Positions 1 to 7,994 of a DNA stretch of 39,651 nucleotides are shown one piece after another. The translations under genes were made by a program, and so were the position numbers. Origin of the DNA: Pseudomonas sichuanensis (GTDB lineage: Bacteria; Pseudomonadota; Gammaproteobacteria; Pseudomonadales; Pseudomonadaceae); assembly GCF_003231305.1 (NCBI RefSeq), contig NZ_QKVM01000058.1:1-39651 (forward strand). Direction: 5' to 3'. The notes beneath the pieces were generated by a model. The model was not told the DNA's origin. It saw nothing but the letters and a program-made list of their open reading frames with translations, and did not search any database. Numbering within the stretch: position 1 is the stretch's first letter; every line of letters begins with the position of its first letter.

Positions 1-202
1 GGTGACGGACATGTAGGCGGGAGTTGCCATGCGTGTTGCTCTCCATGCGTTGAGAAAGTCGCCCACTGGCAGAAAGTTGCCAACTGGGGGACTGGCATCC
101 TTACAAAAGCTGTGCCAGATAATTTCTATTCTTAAAAATCAATACATTAAGCAAGTTCAGCATTCGTTTGGATGGGCTTTTAAGCGATCACCATTCAAAA
201 GT

Positions 203-220
203 TGCGCAACTTCTTGCGCA
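203..220. promoter_or_regulatory. Operator-like palindrome, copy 1
   Basis: A perfect inverted repeat with arms TGCGCAA and TTGCGCA around the spacer CTTC. It sits inside a 20-base direct repeat (203-222) that recurs at 307-326. Copy 1 also overlaps a second palindrome, AAGTTGCGCAACTT (199-212), and a further half-site AAAGTTGCGCA lies at 231-241. Dyad symmetry plus repetition suggests a dimeric DNA-binding protein; which one is unknown. Confidence 0.5.
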
Positions 221-306
221 GTGCTGGCAAAAAGTTGCGCACATGGCTGAAGATCCCGCACCGCAAGGGCTGCAGCGCTTTACAGGGCACTTTTTGACAT
301 TCGAAG

Positions 307-324
307 TGCGCAACTTCTTGCGCA
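307..324. promoter_or_regulatory. Operator-like palindrome, copy 2
   Basis: Second exact copy of the TGCGCAA-CTTC-TTGCGCA inverted repeat, 104 bases from copy 1. That distance is close to ten helical turns, so both copies would face the same side of the DNA. No gene in the window is an obvious target. Confidence 0.5.
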
Positions 325-512
325 GTTGAACCTGACGCCAGATCTGCCGAGTCGCCGAGAGAGAGACGATACCGAAGCGATCCTAGTGTGGTGTTTCAGG
401 AATACCACTTAAAATCATTTGCTCAGCGCTCGTGCCGCGCGAGCGACTGAGGCAAGGATGTTCTCGGCCTTCTTGTGCCACCGAAATGGCTTCGGGTTTT
501 GGTAAATGTCGG

Positions 513-572
513 GGGCTGCTGCGCAGCCCTTTCCGACCGGTCCGGCACCCCGGCAAGGCCGCTCCTACAGGG
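513..572. repeat. REP-like element with short hairpin
   Basis: The hairpin has arms GGGCTGC and GCAGCCC around TGC (513-529). It is followed by a variant REP tail with CGGCAAGGCCGCTCCTACA. This arrangement is common in intergenic DNA of P. putida-group genomes. It appears as a single copy here rather than an inverted pair. Confidence 0.55.
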
Positions 573-674
573 CCATCAACAACGGCAAAATTTCCCTCGG
601 ATCGGTTTGAACATCACCCCCTTTCTGGCCTCCAACGTTTGATGCCTATGCCATCTTTCGCCAGGAGCCCTGCC

Positions 675-704
675 ATGCTCACTTGCTCCCCCGCAGCGCC
701 ATGA
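675..704 (+). CDS. Possible 9-codon leader peptide
   Basis: A CAGGAG Shine-Dalgarno at 662-667 is correctly spaced from ATG 675. The frame encodes only MLTCSPAAP and stops at TGA 702-704, which overlaps ATG 701 of the next frame in an ATGA arrangement. The following ORF has no Shine-Dalgarno of its own, so the leader could feed ribosomes to it by translational coupling. This is seen in sequence only, and chance is possible. Confidence 0.3.
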   Translation: MLTCSPAAP

Positions 705-988
705 AGATGCCCTGCCGCGCTCCCAATGCCTGCCTGCAACTGGATTACGTCCGCGACACCCTGTTCGGCCCGGTGGCGTCGAGCGTCGAATGCCAGGCAC
801 AACTCGCCGCCCTCACCCTGCAAGGCCGCCCTGCGCTGCGCCTGCACATCTGCCCGCCGCTGCCGGACAAGGTCGAACGCGCCCACAGCGTGGCGTTTAC
901 CTGGGATGGCCGCAGCTACCACGGCGTGGTCCGCGAGCAGGGGAAGTGCGGTGACGGTGGCCTGAACCTGCTGCTCGAACTGCAATAA
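701..988 (+). CDS. Hypothetical protein, 95 aa
   Basis: I do not recognise a family. The protein is short and probably soluble: no signal peptide or membrane segment is visible. It has a beta-rich look, with stretches such as HSVAFTWDGRSYHGVV, and three cysteines. ATG 701 was chosen because it overlaps the stop of a short upstream frame that has the only good Shine-Dalgarno nearby. A TTG at 683 is the alternative and would add six residues. It lies 100 bases upstream of the Yip1-like gene on the same strand and could be cotranscribed with it. Codon usage looks typical of the neighbourhood, so I think it is a real gene. Confidence 0.5.
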   Translation: MKMPCRAPNACLQLDYVRDTLFGPVASSVECQAQLAALTLQGRPALRLHICPPLPDKVERAHSVAFTWDGRSYHGVVREQGKCGDGGLNLLLELQ

Positions 989-1088
989 GGCGATCAACGG
1001 CGGCGAACTCAGCTGAACCCGCCGCGATCCCGACGCCTCCATTGAAAGAGGATGCGCGCTATTGCGCCCGCCCCTGGAGGAAAACGCC

Positions 1089-1703
1089 ATGAACAGCCCG
1101 CTACTCAAGCTCTTCACCCACCCAGCCGACGCCTGGATCGAAATCCGCCGCGCCGAGGAAGACCATCCCCAGCAATACCTGCCGCGCCTGCTGCTGCTCG
1201 CGCTGATCCCCGCCTTGTGCCTGTTGGTCGGTACCACCACCTACGGTTGGAGCCTGGCAGGTGAGGACCGTGTGCGCCTGAGCCTGGTCAGCGCCGCCCA
1301 ACTGGCCGGGCTGCTGTACGCCACCACGGTAGGCGGGGTGATGCTGATGGGGGTGATGATCCGCTGGATGTCGCGCGGTTTCGATGTGCAGCCCAACCTC
1401 AACCAGTGCATCGGCTTCGCCGCCTATTGCGCTACACCCTGGTTCGTCGCCGGGGTGGTCGGCCTGCTGCCGATGCGCTGGCTGGCGTTACTGGCGCTGC
1501 TGGCAGCCAGCGCTTACGCCAGCGTGCTGCTGTATGGCGGTTTGCAGACGTTTTTGCGCCTGCGCAAAGAGCAGGCCATGCTGTTCGCGACCTGTGTATG
1601 GGGGGTGGGTCTGTTGCTGCTGGTGACCATCCTGGTGGCGATGATCCTGTTTTGGTTCAACGGCCTTATGCCCGAATACGTGCGCCCGGCCAGCCTCGGC
1701 TGA
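1089..1703 (+). CDS. Yip1 family inner-membrane protein
   Basis: Integral membrane protein of 204 aa resembling the bacterial Yip1 / DUF1282 family. Function is not established; members are polytopic inner-membrane proteins. The sequence starts with a cytoplasmic segment (about residues 1-35, with PADAWIEIRR typical of the family). About five hydrophobic segments follow, near 36-58, 70-95, 112-132, 135-155 and 165-190. ATG 1089 was chosen over the in-frame ATG at 1062 because GGAGGAA lies just upstream of it. The gene stands alone with no obvious partner; the next gene (1719-1976) converges on it with a gap of about 15 bases. Confidence 0.8.
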   Translation: MNSPLLKLFTHPADAWIEIRRAEEDHPQQYLPRLLLLALIPALCLLVGTTTYGWSLAGEDRVRLSLVSAAQLAGLLYATTVGGVMLMGVMIRWMSRGFDVQPNLNQCIGFAAYCATPWFVAGVVGLLPMRWLALLALLAASAYASVLLYGGLQTFLRLRKEQAMLFATCVWGVGLLLLVTILVAMILFWFNGLMPEYVRPASLG

Positions 1704-1718
1704 CCGGGCACCGTGCGC

Positions 1719-1976
1719 TCAGGCGATGGCCTTGAGCGGCTGCGCTTGCGCGTGGTGGTGCTGCTTGAGCTGCGCTACCAGCGCCACCAGGTCACGGCAA
1801 CTGTTGAGGCTGGCCACCGACACTTCGGTGGTGAAGCACTCTGCCAGGTTGTCGCCCTGGCTCAGGCGGATGGTGAGGTGTTCGCCGTCCGGGCAGCTCA
1901 CCTCGCAGTGATCGGGCAGGCAGCCCTGTTCGATCATCTGCCGCATCTCAAGCATCGAAACGCCTATCAACGACAT
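1719..1976 (-). CDS. DUF1652-like small protein
   Basis: An 85-aa protein that resembles the small Pseudomonas DUF1652 proteins, with an opening like MSLIGVSMLEMRQMIEQG, a paired-cysteine segment CLPDHCEVSC and a conserved C-terminal half. No biochemical role is known to me. There is no signal peptide or membrane segment, and the tail is His/Gln rich (QLKQHHHAQAQ). Start ATG 1976 was preferred over an upstream in-frame start at 2087 because the family begins there and GAGAGG precedes it. It converges on the Yip1-like gene. Family assignment is from memory of the motif pattern, so moderate. Confidence 0.55.
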   Translation of the reverse strand: MSLIGVSMLEMRQMIEQGCLPDHCEVSCPDGEHLTIRLSQGDNLAECFTTEVSVASLNSCRDLVALVAQLKQHHHAQAQPLKAIA

Positions 1977-2284
1977 GGTACGACCCTCTCTATGCTGGAT
2001 GGCCTGTTGTGTGTGGTTACGCCGTAAACCGGCGTAGTGCCAATTGATATTGCCCATGCCCTGGGGTTGGTCCATTCGCCCGGGCAATGACGACGCGCAA
2101 GATCCTCTAGCACCTTAGTGGAAGAAAGCGACCCTGCAGTCAGGGTTCGATCAGTGACGTCAACTTGGCGACAGATGGCAGGCACATGACCGTTCGTCCC
2201 CGATCACCCGCACCGGGTAAAACTTTTTCGGCCAGAAGCGGCTCCCACTTTCAGGCATGGACCCGCTTGACCAAAGGAACCCCG
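1977..2284. other. Intergenic region between two divergent small genes
   Basis: This gap separates the divergent genes at 1976 (minus) and 2285 (plus), so it must hold both promoters. I could not pick convincing -35/-10 boxes. Two small inverted repeats are visible: ACGCCG-TAAAC-CGGCGT (2019-2035) and ACCCTG-CAGT-CAGGGT (2131-2146). Either could be an operator or a short RNA stem. Confidence 0.35.
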
Positions 2285-2515
2285 ATGATCGACGCCAAAC
2301 TCTACGTGATCGACTACGCACTGCACGGCCAGCACAAGACGTTCATCATCCGCGCCGAGCGGATGGACAACGCCGAAGCCTGGCACTGGGCCAGTTGCGA
2401 TGCCGGTGTGGGCCGTATAGGACGCTACGACCGCGAGAAAATCCGCAAGGTCAGCCGGCCCATGGCCGAGCGCTACGGCATCAGCGAAGTCAGCTGGCGC
2501 CAGTCGGGCCAGTGA
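2285..2515 (+). CDS. DUF6555-like small protein
   Basis: A 76-aa basic protein beginning MIDAKLYVIDYALHGQHK and containing DNAEAWHWASCDAGVGRI, which matches my memory of the Pseudomonas-restricted DUF6555 group; function unknown. ATG 2285 follows a clear AAAGGAA. The longer frame from 2165 has no Shine-Dalgarno and starts within non-coding-looking sequence. Its last 26 bases overlap the 3' end of the convergent alkA gene. No signal peptide or membrane segment is visible. Confidence 0.55.
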   Translation: MIDAKLYVIDYALHGQHKTFIIRAERMDNAEAWHWASCDAGVGRIGRYDREKIRKVSRPMAERYGISEVSWRQSGQ

Positions 2516-3470
2516 GCGCCAACGACGCCCACAGGTGCTGCGCTGCATAAGCGCGCCATGGCCGCCAGGCCAAGGCCCGCTCGGCCAGCAGCACCTGCGG
2601 CCCCTCCAGCAGGCGCAGGGCCTTGACCAGCGCCACATCGCCCAACGGCAAGGCATCCCTGGCCCCCACCTGGCGCAGGGCCAGGTACTGGGCACTCCAC
2701 GGGCCGATGCCCTTCAAGCTGCACAAACGTGCGAGCACCGCGTCCAGGGTTTGCCCTGGGTGCAGCAGGTTCGGCTGCTCAAGCAGCGCCCTGGCCAGGG
2801 TGCCGAGGGTTGCCGCCCGCGCCCGTGGCATCCCCAGCCCTTCGAGTTCAGCCACTGCCACTGCCGTGGCCGATGGGAATACATGGCTCAATACAGCCGC
2901 CTCCACCTGCAGCAATGCCCCATGCCGCGCCACCAGGCGCCCCGCCAGGGTCATCGCCCCGGCCACGCTGATCTGCTGGCCGAGCACCGTGCGCATGGCC
3001 TGTTCGAACGCGTCCCAGCCCTGGGGTACACGCAAACCCGGGCGCGCGGCGAGCAACCGCGCCATGAGCGCGTCGCCGGCCAGCCCGGCGGCAATCTGTG
3101 CAGGGCGCGCATCCAGGTCATATACCCGGCGCAGGCGTGCGATCAGCCCCGGCAACAGCGCCGGCGCTACTGCATGCAGGCGCACCTGCAGCCAGGGGCC
3201 TGCTACTGGGGTCGCTTCCAGCACGCCCTGCCGGCCGGCATGCACAAAGCTGCGCCGGTACACGCCATCGGCGAAGGTTTCGATACCGGGGATGCAGCGC
3301 GCAGCCAGGAAGGCCTGGGTCGAGGGCCAGTGATAGGGCGGCTGGTAGCGCAGCCAGAGCAGGTGCACGCCGCCCGGGCGCAGGGCGCGGCGGACGGCGT
3401 GGAGGGAGGAAAGGCGGGTCATGGGGGCATCATGCGCGTTGCCAGACGCAATGGCGAGTGCCCCGGCCAC
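2490..3470 (-). CDS. alkA: DNA-3-methyladenine glycosylase II (AlkA)
   Basis: A base-excision repair glycosylase that removes N3-methylpurines and related alkylated bases. The N-terminal AlkA domain is marked by QPPYHWPSTQAFLAAR and GIETFADGVYRRS. The central helical domain contains DAFEQAMRTVLGQQISVA, and a helix-hairpin-helix (LKGIGPWSAQYLALR) is followed by LPLGDVALVK, whose Asp is at the catalytic position. There is no Ada domain fused to it. GTG 3470 lies 2 bases past the czcA stop; ATG 3422 (MTRLSS) is an alternative, and neither has a good Shine-Dalgarno, so translation may be coupled to czcA. The 3' end overlaps the convergent gene at 2285-2515. Confidence 0.85.
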   Translation of the reverse strand: MAGALAIASGNAHDAPMTRLSSLHAVRRALRPGGVHLLWLRYQPPYHWPSTQAFLAARCIPGIETFADGVYRRSFVHAGRQGVLEATPVAGPWLQVRLHAVAPALLPGLIARLRRVYDLDARPAQIAAGLAGDALMARLLAARPGLRVPQGWDAFEQAMRTVLGQQISVAGAMTLAGRLVARHGALLQVEAAVLSHVFPSATAVAVAELEGLGMPRARAATLGTLARALLEQPNLLHPGQTLDAVLARLCSLKGIGPWSAQYLALRQVGARDALPLGDVALVKALRLLEGPQVLLAERALAWRPWRAYAAQHLWASLALTGPTGAS

Positions 3471-3472
3471 GG

Positions 3473-6400
3473 TTACTGCACCGCTGGTGGCACCACCTCC
3501 TCATCGCGCCGATGCGCCCATTGATACAACGCCGGCAGCACCAGCAAAGTCAGCGCGGTGGACGACAGGATGCCGCCAATCACCACGGTCGCCAGCGGCC
3601 GTTGCACCTCGGCGCCGGTGCCGGTGGCCAGGGCCATGGGGATGAACCCCAGCGACGCCACCAATGCGGTCATCAGCACCGGGCGTAGGCGGGTCAGCGC
3701 GCCCTCCTCGACCGCCGCGCGCAGCCCGCGGCCCTCTTCGCGCAGGTTGCGGATGAAGGCAATCATCACCAGGCCGTTGAGCACTGCCACCCCCGACAGC
3801 GCGATGAACCCCACCCCCGCCGAGATCGACAGCGGAATATCCCGCAACCACAGGGCCAGCACGCCCCCGGTCAGGGCGAACGGAATACCGGTGAACACCA
3901 GCAGGCCGTCCTTGAGGTTGTTGAACATCATCAGCAGCAGCGCCATCACCAGCAGCAAGGACACCGGTACCACCACCCGCAGGCGCTCGGCGGCCGACTG
4001 CAACTGCTCGAACTGGCCACCCCAGCGGGTCCAGTAGCCCGGCGGGATCTGCACCTTGTCGATCAGCGCCTGCGACGCCTCTTCGACGAACGAGCCGAGG
4101 TCACGCCCGCGCACGTTGGCGCTGACCACCACCACCCGCTTGCCATCCTCGCGGCTGATCTGGTTGGGGCCCAGTTGCAGATTCAATGTGGCTACCTGGG
4201 ACAACGGGATGAAGCCAATCTGCGTGGCGCCGCTGGCGGCACTGGCGGGCACTGGGATCAACAGGCTGGACAGCCCGTCCACATCGGTGCGCAGGGCTTC
4301 GGGCAGCCGCACCACCATGTCGAAGCGGCGGTCGCCCTCGTACAGGGTGCCGGCGCTGCGCCCGCCCACGGCGATGGCGATGGCGTCCTGCACGTCACCC
4401 ACGTTCAGGCCGTAACGTGCGGCCTTGTCGCGGTCGATGTCGATGGTCAGCACCGGCAGGCCGGTGGTCTGCTCGACCTTCACTTCCGAGGCCCCCGGCA
4501 CCTGCTGCAGGCCGGCGGCGATCTGCGCGGCGGTGCGGTTGAGCACCTCCATGTCATCGCCGAACACCTTCACCGCGACATCGCTGCGCACCCCGGAGAT
4601 CAGCTCGTTGAAGCGCAACTGGATCGGCTGCGACAGCTCGTAGTTGCTGCCCGGCACGCTGGCTGCAGCACGTTGCACTTCGGCGATCAGCTCATCCCGC
4701 GGTTTGCCCGGGTCTTGCCATTGCTCGCGCGGCTTGAGCATCACATAGGCATCGGAGATGTTCGGCGGCATCGGGTCGGAGGCGATTTCCGCCGTACCGG
4801 TACGGGCGAACACCCGCTCCACTTCCGGTACCCGCTCGATGATGGTTTTTTCCAGGCGCTGCTGCATGTCCACCGACTGCGACAGGCTGGTACCCGGCAC
4901 ACGCAAGGCCTGCAGGGCAAAGTCGCCCTCGCTGAGGCTGGGGATGAACTCGCTGCCCATGCGGTTGGCCAGCACGCCCGACAGCAGCACCAGCGTAGCG
5001 GCGCCGGCGAAGGCCAGGTTGCGCCGGCCCAGCACCCAGCCCAGCACCGGGGCGTAACGGCGGCGCGCGGCGCGCATCACCACGCCCTCCTCTTCCTTGA
5101 CCTTGCCGGTGACGAACAGCGCGATGGCCGCCGGCACGAAGGTCACCGAGAGAATCATCGCCCCCAGCAGCGCCAGCACCACGGTGAAGGCCATGGGATG
5201 GAACATCTTGCCCTCGACCCCGGTCAGGGCAAAGATCGGCAGGTACACCACCATGATGATCAGCTGCCCGTAGATCAGCGGCCGGCGCGCCTCGCGAGCG
5301 GCGGCGAACACTTCATGGAAGCGCTCGGCACGGGTCAGGATGCGGCCATGGCGCTGCTGGGCGTGGGCCAGGCGGCGAATGGCGTTCTCGACGATCACCA
5401 CCGCACCGTCGACGATGATGCCGAAGTCCAGGGCACCGAGGCTCATCAGGTTGGCGCTGACCTTGTTGCTGAACATGCCGGTAAAGGTGAACAGCATCGA
5501 CAACGGAATCACCATGGCGGTGATCAGCGCCGCGCGGATGTTGCCCAGGAACAGGAACAGCACGGCGATCACCAGGATCGCGCCTTCGATCAGGTTCTTC
5601 TTCACCGTGGCGATGGCTTTTTCCACCAGGTTGGTGCGGTCGTACACGGTGACCGCCACCACGCCCTTGGGCAGGCTGCGGTTGACCTCCTCCAGTTTGG
5701 CCGCCACGGCCTGGGACACTGTGCGGCTGTTCTCGCCGATCAGCATGAACACCGTGCCCAATACCACCTCACGGCCGTTCTCGGTGGCCGCGCCCGAGCG
5801 CAGCTCCTGGCCCAGGCCCACCTCGGCCACATGGCTGACGCGGATCGGCGTGCCATCGACACTGGAAATGACGATGTTGGCGATGTCCGCGGCCGAAGCC
5901 ACCTGGCCTGGCGCACGGATCAGCAGCTGTTCGCCGTTGCGCTCGATGTAGCCGGCGCCGACGTTGGCGTTGTTGCGCTCCAGTGCCGCGATCAGGTCGT
6001 TGAGGGTGAGCTTGTAGGCCGCCAGGCGCTTGGGCTCCGGCGCGATCAGGTACTGCTTGGCATGGCCGCCGATGCTGTTCACCTCGGCCACGCCCGGCAC
6101 GTTGCGCAACTGCGGCTTGATGATCCAGTCCTGGATCACCCGCAGGTCGGTGGCGGTATAGGGCGTGCCGTCGTCCTTCAGCGCGCCGTCCTTGGCCTCC
6201 ACGGTCCACAGGAAGATCTCGCCCAACCCGGTGGAGATCGGCCCCATGGCCGCCTCGATGCCTTCGGGCAACTGCTCGCGGGCCACCTGCAGGCGCTCGT
6301 TGACCAGCTGGCGGGCGAAGAAGATATCGGTGCCATCATCGAAGATCACCGTCACCTGCGACAGCCCCGAGCGCGACAGCGAGCGGGTCTGCTTGAGGCC

Positions 6401-6631
6401 CGGCAGGCCGGCCATGGCGGTTTCGATGGCGAAGGTGATGCGCTGCTCGGTCTCCAGCGGTGAATAACCGGGCGCGGCGGTGTTGATCTGCACCTGGACG
6501 TTGGTGATGTCGGGCACCGCGTCGATGGGCAATTTCTGGTAGCTGTGGATGCCCACGGCGGCCATCAGCACCACGGCGAGCATCACCACCAGGCGTTGCT
6601 CGATGGCGAACTGGATCAGGCGTTCGAACAT
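3473..6631 (-). CDS. czcA: CzcA-type heavy-metal RND efflux pump
   Basis: Inner-membrane proton-driven pump of the HME-RND family, exporting divalent cations such as Zn, Cd or Co through a trans-envelope complex. The length of 1052 aa is typical. The proton-relay motif DFGIIVDGAVVIVEN falls at residues 402-416, placing Asp402, Asp408 and Glu415 exactly as in CzcA of Cupriavidus metallidurans. Twelve membrane segments follow the RND plan: one at 12-30, a group at about 345-540, one near 555-575 and a group at about 885-1040, with two large periplasmic loops between. It is third in the operon czcC-czcB-czcA, 15 bases after czcB. The metal cannot be settled from this sequence, but the motif argues for a divalent metal rather than Cu(I)/Ag(I). 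Confidence 0.93.
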   Translation of the reverse strand: MFERLIQFAIEQRLVVMLAVVLMAAVGIHSYQKLPIDAVPDITNVQVQINTAAPGYSPLETEQRITFAIETAMAGLPGLKQTRSLSRSGLSQVTVIFDDGTDIFFARQLVNERLQVAREQLPEGIEAAMGPISTGLGEIFLWTVEAKDGALKDDGTPYTATDLRVIQDWIIKPQLRNVPGVAEVNSIGGHAKQYLIAPEPKRLAAYKLTLNDLIAALERNNANVGAGYIERNGEQLLIRAPGQVASAADIANIVISSVDGTPIRVSHVAEVGLGQELRSGAATENGREVVLGTVFMLIGENSRTVSQAVAAKLEEVNRSLPKGVVAVTVYDRTNLVEKAIATVKKNLIEGAILVIAVLFLFLGNIRAALITAMVIPLSMLFTFTGMFSNKVSANLMSLGALDFGIIVDGAVVIVENAIRRLAHAQQRHGRILTRAERFHEVFAAAREARRPLIYGQLIIMVVYLPIFALTGVEGKMFHPMAFTVVLALLGAMILSVTFVPAAIALFVTGKVKEEEGVVMRAARRRYAPVLGWVLGRRNLAFAGAATLVLLSGVLANRMGSEFIPSLSEGDFALQALRVPGTSLSQSVDMQQRLEKTIIERVPEVERVFARTGTAEIASDPMPPNISDAYVMLKPREQWQDPGKPRDELIAEVQRAAASVPGSNYELSQPIQLRFNELISGVRSDVAVKVFGDDMEVLNRTAAQIAAGLQQVPGASEVKVEQTTGLPVLTIDIDRDKAARYGLNVGDVQDAIAIAVGGRSAGTLYEGDRRFDMVVRLPEALRTDVDGLSSLLIPVPASAASGATQIGFIPLSQVATLNLQLGPNQISREDGKRVVVVSANVRGRDLGSFVEEASQALIDKVQIPPGYWTRWGGQFEQLQSAAERLRVVVPVSLLLVMALLLMMFNNLKDGLLVFTGIPFALTGGVLALWLRDIPLSISAGVGFIALSGVAVLNGLVMIAFIRNLREEGRGLRAAVEEGALTRLRPVLMTALVASLGFIPMALATGTGAEVQRPLATVVIGGILSSTALTLLVLPALYQWAHRRDEEVVPPAVQ

Positions 6632-6646
6632 GTCAGGCGTTCCCGG

Positions 6647-7873
6647 TCAGTGGCTGTGTTCGGCCGAGCCTTTGCCCAGCTCGGACTTGAGGACGAAGCT
6701 GCCGGCGGCAGCCACCTGGGTACCGGCGGCGAGCCCTTGGTGGATCTCCACCTGGCCGCCATCGCGCCGGCCTGGTTTCACCGGGCGTGCCTCGAAACCT
6801 TCCGCGGTGCGGGCGAACACCACGGTCTGCTCTTCCCAGGTTTGCAGGGCCGCTTCGGGCACCACCACGGCCGCGTCGAAACGCTCGACGGTGACGGCGA
6901 TGTTGACGAACAGCCCCGGGCGCCAGGCGCCATTGGGGTTGGCCAGGGTGGCGCGGACGGTGGCGGCGCGGTTCTGCTCGCCCAGCAGGCTGCCGACGTA
7001 GTTGACCTTGCCCTCCACTTGCGCGCCGAGGTCCGGTGCGCTGACGGTCACGCCACGGCCGCTGACCACCTTGTCCAGGTCGCGCGGGGCCACGGCGAAG
7101 GTGGCCCAGACCCGGCTCAGGTCAGACAGGGTGAAGGCGTTGCTGGTCTCGTCCACCACCTCGCCCACGGTCAGGTGCTTCTCCACCACCACCGCATCGA
7201 ACGGCGCGCGCAACTCATAGCGGTTGCCCTTGCCGGCCGGCGCCACGGCGGCGACCTTCTGCCCGGCGTTGGCGGCAGCGATCTCGGCCTCCTGCAGGGC
7301 CTGGCGGGCCTGCAGGTAGTCCTGCTCGGCGCTGATGCGCTCCTGCCACAGCTGCTTTTCGCGCTCGAAGGTCAGGCGTGCCAGTTCCAGACGGCGCTGG
7401 GCCGCCTGCTGCTCGCTGCGCAGTTCGGAAATCTGCTGGCTGGCGATCACCGCCAGCACCTGGCCGCGCTTGACCGTCTGGCCGAGGTCGGCGTGCACCG
7501 ACTCGACCACCCCGGGCACCCGAGGGACGACGTGGGCGGTGCGGTCTTCGTCGAAACGGATCTCGCCGGGGAAGCTGATGGCGGTGCCCAGGGTTTGCGG
7601 GCCAGCGGTGACCAGTTGCACACCGGCGGCCTGGATCTGCTCGGCGGAGAGGTGCAGTTGGCCCTCTTCTTCGGCGTGGTCTTCACCTTCGGAAGTGCCA
7701 TGGCCGTGGCCATCGTCCTTTGCTTCGGCATGGCCGTGGTCTTCTTCGCCATGCTCATCGTGCTGGGCCTGGGCACTGGAGGCCTGGCCGAGGGTGCCGG
7801 TCCAGGCCAGGCCGCCGAGGCCGAGGGCGGCCAGGGCAGCGGCGAGGATCGCGAGTTTGCGGGGGTTGGTCAT
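6647..7873 (-). CDS. czcB: CzcB-type periplasmic adaptor protein
   Basis: The membrane-fusion protein linking the RND pump to its outer-membrane channel. It has an uncleaved signal or anchor at about residues 8-28. A His/Asp/Glu-rich stretch at about 38-70 (repeated HGH and DH pairs) is probably a flexible metal-binding region. After that come a barrel-sandwich/lipoyl half (VPRVPGVVESVHADLGQTV), an alpha-helical hairpin (about 150-205), the second lipoyl half (LRAPFDAVVVEK) and a beta-barrel domain. It ends in SAEHSH, another His-containing tail. Its 408-aa length is normal for CzcB. It lies between czcC and czcA; an inverted REP pair separates it from czcC. Confidence 0.92.
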   Translation of the reverse strand: MTNPRKLAILAAALAALGLGGLAWTGTLGQASSAQAQHDEHGEEDHGHAEAKDDGHGHGTSEGEDHAEEEGQLHLSAEQIQAAGVQLVTAGPQTLGTAISFPGEIRFDEDRTAHVVPRVPGVVESVHADLGQTVKRGQVLAVIASQQISELRSEQQAAQRRLELARLTFEREKQLWQERISAEQDYLQARQALQEAEIAAANAGQKVAAVAPAGKGNRYELRAPFDAVVVEKHLTVGEVVDETSNAFTLSDLSRVWATFAVAPRDLDKVVSGRGVTVSAPDLGAQVEGKVNYVGSLLGEQNRAATVRATLANPNGAWRPGLFVNIAVTVERFDAAVVVPEAALQTWEEQTVVFARTAEGFEARPVKPGRRDGGQVEIHQGLAAGTQVAAAGSFVLKSELGKGSAEHSH

Positions 7874-7914
7874 GGAGGCTCCTGCTGGGGGAAATCGTCA
7901 GTTGCAATTCGGGC

Positions 7915-7987
7915 CCCATCGCGGGGCAAGCCCGCTCCCACAAGGGCAAAGCCAAGGCTCGTGGGAGCGGGCTTGCCCCGCGATGGG
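7915..7987. repeat. Inverted REP pair inside the czc operon
   Basis: Two REP units face each other: CCCATCGCGGGGCAAGCCCG... at the left and its reverse complement at the right, with about 20 bases between. It fills most of the gap between czcC and czcB. In mRNA it would fold into a long hairpin that could stabilise or attenuate the czcBA part. Confidence 0.9.
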
Positions 7988-7994
7988 CGGCGGC

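Larger units (their letters stand above)
1..674. other. Gene-poor left end
   Basis: I see no convincing gene in this stretch. The open frames at 29-250 and 432-704 lack a plausible ribosome binding site and family resemblance, and their composition is not typical coding sequence. What the stretch does hold is an AT-rich segment around 120-185, two identical palindromes at 203-220 and 307-324, and a REP-like hairpin near 513-529. It is probably the regulatory region of a gene beyond the left edge, plus repeat sequence. Confidence 0.6.

Noticed and set aside
64..240. Sigma54-like sequences TGGCAGAAAGTTGC and TGGCAAAAAGTTGC
   Set aside because: The GG-to-GC spacing is 9 bases rather than the required 10, and no gene follows.
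29..704. Open frames 29-250 and 432-704
   Set aside because: No ribosome binding site, repeat-derived sequence, no recognisable protein features.
4175..6463. 762-aa open frame on the plus strand across czcA
   Set aside because: Antisense to a well-supported pump gene in very GC-rich DNA; the translation is low-complexity His/Gln/Arg-rich with no family resemblance. The same applies to long frames at 6545-8374, 23377-25437, 30895-33222, 37646-38560 and the minus frames at 14422-15789, 15776-17395 and 38300-39637.
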